Assembly: GCA_905214435.1 (NCBI GenBank) | Contig: CAJMMA010000004.1 | Location: 11,674-75,673, forward strand | Direction: 5' to 3' | Origin: an uncultured bacterium | Lineage (GTDB): Bacteria > Actinomycetota > Coriobacteriia > Coriobacteriales > Coriobacteriaceae | Length of the DNA stretch: 64,000 bases | In this document: positions 19,157-26,256 of the stretch, one piece after another | Layout: each line of letters starts with the position of its first letter | Numbering within the stretch: position 1 is the stretch's first letter | The notes under the pieces: generated by a model | Databases searched by the model: none | Seen by the model: only the letters and a program-made list of their open reading frames with translations | What the model was told of the DNA's origin: nothing | Program-made: the position numbers and the translations under genes

Positions 19157-20938
19157 ATGACGATCACCGAAATCGACGAGAAGTTCATGCGCGAGGCGCT
19201 GGCCGAGGCGCGAGCCGCCGCGGCGGTGGGCGAGGTGCCCATCGGAGCCGTAGTGGTGCGCGACGGCGAGATCGTCGCGAGGGCGCACAATCGGCGCGAG
19301 CTCGACCAGGACCCTTCGGCGCATGCAGAGTTCGCGGCCCTGTGCGCCGCTGCCCAGGCGCTTGGCCGCTGGCGCCTTTCCGACTGTACGGTCTACGTGA
19401 CGCTCGAACCCTGCTGCATGTGTGCGGGACTTATGGTCAACGCGCGCGTGGGGCGCTGCGTGTATGGCGCGGCCGATGCCAAGGCCGGCGCACTGGGTTC
19501 GCTGTATGACCTGAATGCCGACTCGCGCCTGAATCATCGGTTTAACGTGACGGCTGGCGTGCTGGCAGACGAGTGTCGTGAGGTGTTGAGCAACTATTTT
19601 GCCGGTTTGCGCGGTGCGGATGGCGTCGGTTGCGGCTGCGGTGCAAACCTTGAGGCGCATGTCGCCCACGCCGAGGCCCTTGCTGACGGCGAGGATCTTG
19701 CCGGCGAGACGCTCGACTTTGGTCCCGTGCAGCGCCGGCCTCGCCGTGTGCTGTTGGCGATTGATTCCTTTAAGGGCAGCGTGTCGAGTGCGCGGGCGGA
19801 GGCGGCGGTTGCCGAAGGCGTGCGCCGCGTTTGGCCCGATGCCGAGGTGTGCACATTGCCGCTGGCAGATGGCGGCGAGGGAACGCTCGACGCCGTTGCC
19901 GCCTGCGGTGGCGAGCTTGTGACCTGCGAGGTTGCAGGTCCCTTGGGCGAGCGTGTGCCTGCCCGGATGCTGGCTGATGTCGAGCGCGAGTCCGCGGTCA
20001 TCGAGATGGCCGAGGCGGCCGGCATTGGGTATTCGCCTTGCACGGAGTCGTCGGCGCTTGCGGCTTCGACCTATGGCGTGGGCGAACTGATGCTTCATGC
20101 GGTTCGCGCGGGTGCAAAGACTATCTATATTGGCTTGGGCGGCAGCGCCACCAACGACGGCGGCGCCGGCATGCTGCAGACGCTGGGCGCGCGTGTGGTC
20201 GATGATCGGGGCTGCGATGTCGCCCCCGGTCTTGCCGGCCTTGAGCAGGTGGCGAGCGTTGATTTGGCGCCAGCGCTTCAGGCTTTGGATGGCGCTCATA
20301 TCGTTGTGCTTTCGGATGTCGAGAATCCGCTCGTAGGGCGTCGGGGCGCATTGGCGGTGTTTGGCGGGCAGAAAGGCTTGCCGACGGGTGACGCCGAGGC
20401 GCTGAGCAGGTGCGACAGCTGGATGGTCGGCTACGGTCGTCTGCTCGATACGGCAATTGTCGAGGCTCGGGCCCAGGGGTTGTTGCGCACACCCGAGGGC
20501 GCACGGACATTTGGCTCGGTGCTCGGCGTGCCCGGAGCGGGCGCTGCCGGTGGCTTGGGCGCGGCGTTACTGGCGCTCGGTGCGGAGCTACGCTCGGGCG
20601 TGGAGACGGTGCTCGATCTGATTGGGTTTGACGAACATGTGCGCGATGTCGACCTGGTCATAACGGGCGAGGGCAATATGGACGAGCAATCTGCCGCCGG
20701 CAAAGCGCCGGTGGGTGTGGCCCGCCGTGCCAAGCGATATGGCAAGCCGGTGGCCGCTGTCGTGGGCGGTCGCGCCGACAACCTGGATGCGGTGTACGAG
20801 CAGGGCATCGACCTTGTCCTGCCGATCTGTCGCAAGCCCATGGACCTGGAGCGGGCGCTCGATCCGCAAGAAGCTGCAACCAACCTCATCTGCGCCGGCG
20901 AGTCTGCCGCGCGAGCCTACGACCTTGGCCGCCTCTAA
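19157..20938 (+). CDS. tRNA adenosine deaminase (TadA) fused to glycerate kinase
   Basis: One continuous 593-residue reading frame carries two enzymes. Residues 1-150 are a complete TadA that makes inosine 34 in tRNA-Arg: the zinc-site HAE at 56-58 and PCCMC at 85-89 are intact, and VGEVPIGAVVV is typical. After a 45-residue linker with a GCGCG cysteine stretch, residues 195-593 are a type-1 glycerate kinase: VLLAIDSFKGSVSSARA, LPLADGGEGT, IYIGLGGSATNDGGAGM and DLVITGEGNMDEQSAAGKAP are present. ATG at 19157 follows AGGGAAGG. The lengths match the separate enzymes, so this looks like a genuine fusion and not a broken gene; a lost stop codon in assembly cannot be excluded from sequence alone. 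Confidence 0.88.
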   Translation: MTITEIDEKFMREALAEARAAAAVGEVPIGAVVVRDGEIVARAHNRRELDQDPSAHAEFAALCAAAQALGRWRLSDCTVYVTLEPCCMCAGLMVNARVGRCVYGAADAKAGALGSLYDLNADSRLNHRFNVTAGVLADECREVLSNYFAGLRGADGVGCGCGANLEAHVAHAEALADGEDLAGETLDFGPVQRRPRRVLLAIDSFKGSVSSARAEAAVAEGVRRVWPDAEVCTLPLADGGEGTLDAVAACGGELVTCEVAGPLGERVPARMLADVERESAVIEMAEAAGIGYSPCTESSALAASTYGVGELMLHAVRAGAKTIYIGLGGSATNDGGAGMLQTLGARVVDDRGCDVAPGLAGLEQVASVDLAPALQALDGAHIVVLSDVENPLVGRRGALAVFGGQKGLPTGDAEALSRCDSWMVGYGRLLDTAIVEARAQGLLRTPEGARTFGSVLGVPGAGAAGGLGAALLALGAELRSGVETVLDLIGFDEHVRDVDLVITGEGNMDEQSAAGKAPVGVARRAKRYGKPVAAVVGGRADNLDAVYEQGIDLVLPICRKPMDLERALDPQEAATNLICAGESAARAYDLGRL

Positions 20939-20959
20939 AACCAATCCCTCCCCAATAAC

Positions 20960-21022
20960 TTGCGGTGAAATACGGAGTGTTTTTGCCTTTAAGGCGCCAA
21001 TTCAGTCCGTATTCCACCGCAA
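20960..21022. repeat. Family C palindrome, copy 1
   Basis: TTGCGGTGAAATACGGA (20960-20976) faces TCCGTATTCCACCGCAA (21006-21022). The sister copy is at 48753-48813. It lies 21 bp past the tadA-fusion stop. Confidence 0.75.
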
Positions 21023-21092
21023 CTTCGTGAATGGCCATCCGAGGCTGGTCGCCTTGTGCTTTGGGTCGGACCGTCTGCCATGAAATGCGGTA

Positions 21093-21222
21093 ATCTACTA
21101 CGTTAAACCGGTCACCCTCGACCATCCCGGAATTTGCAAAAACAAAACCGCAGGTAGAGAGCTTGCCGATTTCCGAAAAAGCCGGCTATGGTCGACCCCT
21201 GCGACCTAAACGTAGTAGATAG
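21093..21222. repeat. 130-bp imperfect inverted-repeat element
   Basis: ATCTACTACGTT near the left end and AACGTAGTAGAT near the right end enclose a second pair, CGACCAT and ATGGTCG. The AT-rich middle has no open frame. It is one of three stacked palindromic elements that fill 20939-21380. Confidence 0.6.
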
Positions 21223-21255
21223 GCCCTTTTCGTGGCGCAACGTCAGACCAGTCTA

Positions 21256-21335
21256 TTTGGGACGGGGCTTTCTTGACTACTTTCGCCAATCTGATGCCCC
21301 CAGTCAAAAAGTAGTCAAAAAAGCCCCGTCCCAAA
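21256..21335. repeat. 80-bp palindrome upstream of SRP RNA
   Basis: Arms of 28 bp with one mismatch: 21256-21283 (TTTGGGACGGGGCTTTCTTG...) and 21308-21335. It ends 10 bp before the -35 of the SRP RNA promoter. Confidence 0.8.
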
Positions 21336-21344
21336 TTAGCTGTC

Positions 21345-21373
21345 TTGCCCCATCGGGCGGGAGCAGGTAAGAT
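21345..21373 (+). promoter_or_regulatory. SRP RNA promoter
   Basis: TTGCCC (21345-21350), 17-bp spacer, TAAGAT (21368-21373). The predicted start is at about 21380, exactly the 5' end of the RNA stem. Confidence 0.75.
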
Positions 21374-21380
21374 ATACCGA

Positions 21381-21498
21381 GCGCCTAGCGCGTTCGATGG
21401 GTTCGGATGACGACATGTTCCGAATCTGGTCAGGTCCGGAAGGAAGCAGCCATAAGGAGCCTCTGTCGGGCATCCGAATCCATCGAGCGCACGGGCGC
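21381..21498 (+). ncRNA. ffs: Signal recognition particle RNA, small bacterial type
   Basis: The apical loop with the near-invariant stretch GGTCAGGTCCGGAAGGAAGC and the following AGCCATAAGGAG is diagnostic of 4.5S-type SRP RNA, which binds Ffh and guides membrane-protein targeting. The long stem is formed by GCGCGTTCGATGG and GTTCGGATG on the left with CATCCGAAT and CCATCGAGCGC on the right. A T tract (21499-21504) ends it. The 5' boundary is inferred from the stem and the promoter. Confidence 0.95.
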
Positions 21499-21517
21499 TT
21501 TTTTGGTGCCGCGATGC

Positions 21518-21612
21518 GGTCCCGGTGCCGGCGGGCTGTTTGGTGTCTCGCTGGTCCTCGGCTTTGCCTGCGGGATCGCTCGACTACCAAACAGCCCGCC
21601 GGCACCGGGACC
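21518..21612. repeat. 95-bp palindrome downstream of SRP RNA
   Basis: Perfect 27-bp arms (21518-21544, beginning GGTCCCGGTGCCGGCGGG, and 21586-21612) flank a 41-bp centre. It starts 14 bp after the SRP RNA terminator. The rest of 21613-21838 is the duplicated 3' flank of the wall-protein genes. Confidence 0.85.
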
Positions 21613-21755
21613 ACTTCGTCCAAAAAACACCCGTAAAGGCGCGTTAGCCTAATTAAATCTATCCCTTAAGGAATGCTGCTCGTTGGCATTGTTTGGAGCG
21701 CGGTGGCGATGTGCTTCAAGAGACAGTGGCATTACCATTTGTTTTTACAAGTAAA

Positions 21756-21790
21756 GAGGCCCGTTTCCCTGGGTTGGGGAAACGGGCCTC
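21756..21790. terminator. Terminator of wall-protein copy 1
   Basis: GAGGCCCGTTTCCC pairs with GGGGAAACGGGCCTC. The same hairpin with the same 8-nt loop is repeated behind copy 2 at 23026-23060. Confidence 0.85.
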
Positions 21791-21838
21791 CTTTTGTCGC
21801 TGGGCTTGTGGATTGGTGAAGGCAGAATGCTCTGTCGG

Positions 21839-22804
21839 CTATTTTGAGTTCTTGATGCGGCGTGTAGCTGTGGCGGTTATTCCGAACCCTGCGGCGGCGA
21901 TTCCTGCGAGTACGATTGCACTAGGCGTCGTGTCGCCCGTATTTGCAAGCTTGCCGTCTGCATTTGCTTGCTTGGTGGAGCTCGATGGAGCGTATTTGCC
22001 GGTCGCGGGCGAGCTGGCGGGCTGTGCCGTTTCGGCCGGCTGCGCTGAGCTGGAGGGTTTTGTCGTCTCGGCGGGTTTCGCTATCTCGGGCGAGGCGGCC
22101 TTGTCTGCCGCGGCTTTCGCCTCTTCGTATGCCTTGCAGGCGTCGTCATAGGCCGCTTGCGCCTTTTCCAAATCGCCGAGGAGCGCATCTCGCTTGGCTA
22201 CGTCCTCATCGATGTGGGCTTTGGCTTCCTCTGCCTCACTTTCGAAATACTGAACCTGTCTTTCCTGGCTTTCGAGCCGGCGTTGGCAGTGGTGAAGATC
22301 ATCTTCACAAGATTTTTCTCGCCTTTCTGCCGACATGATCTCACTTCGCAACTGCTTAATAGTTTCGTTAGAAGCTCCGTCGTCGATTGCCTTATTTAAT
22401 TCTGCCTGAAGGCCGCTTGTCCGGTTGTGGGCCTCATCGTATTTGGCTTGGGCTGCATCGACGTTCGCTTGCATGGCGGGAAGGGGTTCCCTCCGTTTGG
22501 CGGCTTCCGTCACCACCATGTCGTAGATCTCTTGAAATGCGGCAATGTCATCATCGATTTCCGCAAGTTTCTCGGGACTTGCGGCGTCTTTTGCGGCCTC
22601 GAGGTTTTTGAGCGCTTCCTGCATGGCTGCATACGCTTTTTCTTTTGCGGCGGCCGCATCTTCCGTCTGCAAGGCAACTGCACCGGTGGGGGAACTGGTT
22701 TCTGCCGCGATCGCCGTTGCGGGGGCGATTCCCGCGATAAGTGCCGCGGAAAGGGCGATGCCCAAGGTTGTTCGTCTTGCTCTTCTCGCGAGAATGTCGT
22801 TCAT
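21839..22804 (-). CDS. Coiled-coil wall-anchored surface protein, copy 1 (LANTG signal)
   Basis: A secreted 321-residue protein. Residues 1-34 are a signal peptide (RRTTLGIALSAALIAGIAP, likely cut after AIA). Residues 55-235 are rich in alanine, glutamate and lysine with heptad character, i.e. a long coiled coil. A Pro/Ser/Thr-rich spacer with repeated PAETxxP-like phrases (about 236-285) leads to the sorting signal LANTGD, a hydrophobic stretch and RRIKNSK, so a sortase should attach it to peptidoglycan. GAGGTG precedes the ATG. It is a tandem duplicate of 23108-24175 with nearly the same signal peptide, upstream and downstream DNA. The ligand or function is unknown; it resembles Gram-positive adhesins of the M-protein style. 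Confidence 0.85.
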   Translation of the reverse strand: MNDILARRARRTTLGIALSAALIAGIAPATAIAAETSSPTGAVALQTEDAAAAKEKAYAAMQEALKNLEAAKDAASPEKLAEIDDDIAAFQEIYDMVVTEAAKRREPLPAMQANVDAAQAKYDEAHNRTSGLQAELNKAIDDGASNETIKQLRSEIMSAERREKSCEDDLHHCQRRLESQERQVQYFESEAEEAKAHIDEDVAKRDALLGDLEKAQAAYDDACKAYEEAKAAADKAASPEIAKPAETTKPSSSAQPAETAQPASSPATGKYAPSSSTKQANADGKLANTGDTTPSAIVLAGIAAAGFGITATATRRIKNSK

Positions 22805-22854
22805 CTCGGCACCTCATTTCAAGGGTCGGCGACTAACTTGGTAGCACTAATGTA

Positions 22855-22863
22855 AGTATATCA
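22855..22863 (-). promoter_or_regulatory. Extended -10 promoter of wall-protein copy 1
   Basis: On the minus strand TGATATACT is an extended -10 element about 51 bp ahead of the start codon. The equivalent in copy 2 (24226-24234) reads TGGTATACT, so TG-N-TATACT is conserved between the duplicates. Confidence 0.6.
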
Positions 22864-23025
22864 GGCGGTTTGCCCGCCATTGATCGGGCGCGCGCGTATA
22901 TCCTTTGATTAACAGCCATTAAATCTATCCCTTAAGGAACGCGGCTTGCTAGTGTTGTCTGGGCATTGATGGCTGCGCGGTTCAAGAGACGGCGACATTA
23001 CCATCTGTGGCTTTTTTCAAGTAAA

Positions 23026-23060
23026 GAGGCCCGTTTCCCTGGGTTGGGGAAACGGGCCTC
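23026..23060. terminator. Terminator of wall-protein copy 2
   Basis: Same hairpin as at 21756-21790 (GAGGCCCGTTTCCC/GGGGAAACGGGCCTC). The intergenic stretch 22805-23107 is otherwise the duplicated promoter and 3'-flank sequence. Confidence 0.85.
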
Positions 23061-23107
23061 TTTTGTCTCTGGGTTTGTGGATTGGCGAAGGTAGTATGCT
23101 CTGGCAG

Positions 23108-24175
23108 CTACCTTGAGTTCTTGATGCGGCGTGTGGCTGTGGCGGTTATTCCGAGTCCTGCGGCGGCGATTCCTGCGAGTGTGATTGCGCTCGGCGCTGC
23201 GTCGCTCGTGTTCGCGAGCTTGCCGGCGGTCGTATCTGCTTGCTTGCCGCTGCTCGAGTTCGCCTGCTTGGTGGAGCTTGGCGGGGTATTTTTGCCGGTC
23301 GCGGGCGAGCCGGTGGGCTGTGTCGCCTCGGCCGGTTGCGCCGAGTTGGAGGGAGGCGTCGTCTCGGTCGGTTGCGTTATCTCGGGCGAGGTGGCCTTGT
23401 CTGCCGCGGCCTTTGCCTCTTCGTATGCCTTGCAGGCGTCGTCATAGGCCGTTTGCGCTTTTTTCAAATTGTCGAGGAGCGCATCTCGCCAGGCTATGAA
23501 CCGGTCGATATCGCCTTTATATTTCTCTACAGCACGTTCACAGTTATTAACTCGTCTTTCCTGATTTCTGAGGCGGTACTGGAACTCGCGGAGCTCCTCT
23601 TCGCAATGGCCTACTTGCGCTTTTGCCGTTACGATCTCACTGTGCAACTGCTTTATTTGCTGTTTAACAGTTTCGACAAACTCCTCGTAGCCGAGTGCTT
23701 CGAGTGTCTTAAGCATCTCAAGTTTCTTGTCTAATTCTGCCTGGAGCTCGCATACCCGGTTGATGGCCCCGTCGTATTTGGCTTGGGCTGCATCGATGTC
23801 CGCTTGCATGGTGGGAAGGAGTCCCCTCTCTTCGGCGGCTTGCGCCGCCATCTTGTCGCGGAGCTCTTGAAAACGGGCAATGTCATCATTGAATCTCGCA
23901 ATTTTCTCGGGACTTGCGGCGTCTTTTGCGGCCTCGAGTTTTTTGAGCGCTTCCTGCATGGCTGCATACGCTTTTTCTTTTGCGGCGGCCGCGTCTTCTG
24001 TCTGCGGGGCGCCCGAATTGCCGTTGGCGGCGCTCGTCTGCGAAACGGCCGCACCGGTGGGGGAACTGGTTTCTGCCGCGATCGCCGTTGCGGGGGCGAT
24101 TCCCGCGATAAGTGCCGCGGAAAGGGCGATGCCCAAGGTTGTTCGTCTTGCTCTTCTCGCGAGAATGTCGTTCAT
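23108..24175 (-). CDS. Coiled-coil surface protein, copy 2 (degenerate LANTS signal)
   Basis: A 355-residue paralogue of the preceding gene. Residues 1-42 are identical in the signal peptide and processing region; the coiled-coil domain (about 60-265) has diverged strongly in its second half and is longer, with a KTLEALGYEEFVETVKQQIK insertion. The spacer has extra repeats (SSTKQANSSSGKQAD). The sorting signal reads LANTSD in place of LANTGD, replacing the glycine that sortase joins, while the hydrophobic segment and RRIKNSR tail are kept. It may therefore remain membrane-anchored, or use a tolerant sortase. GAGGTG and the extended -10 are conserved. Confidence 0.85.
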   Translation of the reverse strand: MNDILARRARRTTLGIALSAALIAGIAPATAIAAETSSPTGAAVSQTSAANGNSGAPQTEDAAAAKEKAYAAMQEALKKLEAAKDAASPEKIARFNDDIARFQELRDKMAAQAAEERGLLPTMQADIDAAQAKYDGAINRVCELQAELDKKLEMLKTLEALGYEEFVETVKQQIKQLHSEIVTAKAQVGHCEEELREFQYRLRNQERRVNNCERAVEKYKGDIDRFIAWRDALLDNLKKAQTAYDDACKAYEEAKAAADKATSPEITQPTETTPPSNSAQPAEATQPTGSPATGKNTPPSSTKQANSSSGKQADTTAGKLANTSDAAPSAITLAGIAAAGLGITATATRRIKNSR

Positions 24176-24225
24176 CTCGGCACCTCATTTCAAGGGTCGG
24201 CGACTAACTTGGTAGCACTAATGTA

Positions 24226-24234
24226 AGTATACCA
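24226..24234 (-). promoter_or_regulatory. Extended -10 promoter of wall-protein copy 2
   Basis: TGGTATACT on the minus strand, 51 bp ahead of the start codon, at the same relative place as in copy 1. Confidence 0.6.
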
Positions 24235-24384
24235 AGCGATTGGCCCGCCACTGGCTGGGTGTGCGCGTATGCTCCTCTGAAAACTGAATCCCGTTAGAAA
24301 TGACGAGTTGTTTACGCTTCTTTTGGGGTGGCGGTACTATCATGGTTCGAATTGAATGTGGATGATGATAGGGAGCGCCTATAC

Positions 24385-26256
24385 ATGATTGAGTTGCTCA
24401 GGCGTTTTGGTGGTAAGTTTCGCCGATATATGGTGATCGGCCCTGCGTGCAAGTTGATCGAAGTGATCTTTGACCTGCTGACGCCGCTGGTGATTGCCCA
24501 GATGATCGATAAGGGCATTGGCTCGCACGACGTGGACGCCGTCGTCCACTACGGCATGGTGCTTGCCGCCATGGCCGTGATCGGCATCTCGTTTACGCTC
24601 GTCTGCCAAAAGATGGCGGCGCTCACCTCGCAGGGCATGGGTACTGACATTCGCGGCGCACTCTACCAGCACATCAACAAGCTGAGCTATGCCGAACTCG
24701 ATCGCTTTGGCACGCCGTCGCTCATCACGCGTATCACCAACGATGTCAACCAGGTGCAGCTTGCCGTGGCGCTGGGCGTGCGCATGCTCATCCGCTGGCC
24801 CTTCTTGGCGGTGGGCTCTATGTGCGCGGCCCTTGCCATCGACCTTAAGCTCGGCATGATCTTTTTGATTTGCACGCCCGCCATCGGCCTGGTGTTTTGG
24901 TTTGTCATGGCGCGCTGCATTCCCTACTACAAGCAGCTGCAGGCAAAGCTCGACCGCATCGCGCTTATCTGCCGCGAGGGGCTTTCGGGCGCCCGCGTTG
25001 TTCGCGCCTTTGTGCGTGAGGACCACGAGCGCGAGCGTTTTGCCCAAGCCGCCGATGACCAGGCCAATACCGCCATCGCGGTGGGCAAGCTCTCGTCAAT
25101 CCTTAATCCCGTCACGTTTTTGGTGATGAACCTGGGCGTGTGCGCCATCCTGTGGGTGGGCGGCATCCAGGTCAACGTGGGCGAGCTTACGCAGGGCCAG
25201 GTCATGGCGTTTGTGAACTACATGACGCAGACCCTGACCTCCATCGTGTACGTCGCCAACCTGGTCGTGGTCTTTACCAAGGCGAGCGCGAGTGCTTCGC
25301 GTATCAACGAGGTGCTCAACTGCGTGCCGAGCATCACCGACGAGGGCAACGAGCCGGTCGCACTGCCCGAGCCGAGCGCGATGGGCAACGCTGTTCCGGT
25401 TCCCGCGTTGAGCTTGAGTCATGCGAGCTTCTCCTTTGGCGCTGGCGCTGCCAACGCCGTCAACGATGTGACCCTGGAGCTCCCGCTGGGCAAGACGCTT
25501 GGCATTATTGGCGGTACGGGCAGCGGCAAGTCCACGCTCGTCTCGCTTATCCCGCGCCTGTACGATGCGGGCGCCGGCAGTGTGAGCGTGATGGGCGCCG
25601 ACGTGCGCACCTGGCCGCTCGATCAGCTGCGCCATGTGGTCGCGACCGTTCCGCAGCGAGCGTCGCTGGTGAGCGGCACCATCCGCAGCAACCTGACCTG
25701 GCGTGACGAGTCGGCGACCGACGAGGAGCTCTGGGCGGCGCTCGACATGGCGCAGGCGAGCGAGTTCGTGCGCAACAAGCCCCAAGCCCTGGATGCCCCG
25801 GTCGAGGCGGGCGGCAAGAACTTTAGCGGCGGTCAGCGCCAGCGCCTGACTATCGCGCGCGCCTTAGTGGGCTCGCCGCAGGTTCTGATCATGGACGATT
25901 CTGCCTCGGCGCTCGACTTTAAGACCGACGCGGCGCTTCGCCACGCCATCCGCGAGCGCAGCGTGCGCGGTGCCGCCGAGGGCGGGCTGCCGCTCACAAC
26001 CGTCATCGTGAGCCAGCGCGTTTCGACCGTGCGCGACGCCGACATGATCTGCGTGCTCGATCACGGTTCGGTCGCGGGCCTGGGCACGCACGATGAGCTG
26101 TACGCGACCTGCCAGCTCTATCGCGAGATTTGCCAGTCGCAGCTGCGCCGCGAGGAGCTCGAGGGCCAGCAGGGGAGCACGACGCCCACGCCCACCCCAA
26201 GACTCGCGTCCGCTCCGACCGCCCCCGCATCCGTCTGCGCAAAGGAGGGCTGCTAA
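24385..26256 (+). CDS. ABC exporter half-transporter, degenerate-site subunit
   Basis: A 623-residue half-transporter of the heterodimeric MDR-like group. Six membrane helices (about residues 15-300) precede an ATPase with Walker A GGTGSGKST, signature NFSGGQRQR and Walker B VLIMDDSASALD, in which aspartate replaces the catalytic glutamate. A disordered Pro/Thr-rich tail (about 590-623) is unusual. ATG at 24385 follows AGGGAG; an in-frame start 19 codons earlier is possible. It abuts its partner gene (stop 26256, next start 26257), so they are co-translated. It is paralogous to 10324-12060 but has no MarR gene in front. Confidence 0.92.
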   Translation: MIELLRRFGGKFRRYMVIGPACKLIEVIFDLLTPLVIAQMIDKGIGSHDVDAVVHYGMVLAAMAVIGISFTLVCQKMAALTSQGMGTDIRGALYQHINKLSYAELDRFGTPSLITRITNDVNQVQLAVALGVRMLIRWPFLAVGSMCAALAIDLKLGMIFLICTPAIGLVFWFVMARCIPYYKQLQAKLDRIALICREGLSGARVVRAFVREDHERERFAQAADDQANTAIAVGKLSSILNPVTFLVMNLGVCAILWVGGIQVNVGELTQGQVMAFVNYMTQTLTSIVYVANLVVVFTKASASASRINEVLNCVPSITDEGNEPVALPEPSAMGNAVPVPALSLSHASFSFGAGAANAVNDVTLELPLGKTLGIIGGTGSGKSTLVSLIPRLYDAGAGSVSVMGADVRTWPLDQLRHVVATVPQRASLVSGTIRSNLTWRDESATDEELWAALDMAQASEFVRNKPQALDAPVEAGGKNFSGGQRQRLTIARALVGSPQVLIMDDSASALDFKTDAALRHAIRERSVRGAAEGGLPLTTVIVSQRVSTVRDADMICVLDHGSVAGLGTHDELYATCQLYREICQSQLRREELEGQQGSTTPTPTPRLASAPTAPASVCAKEGC

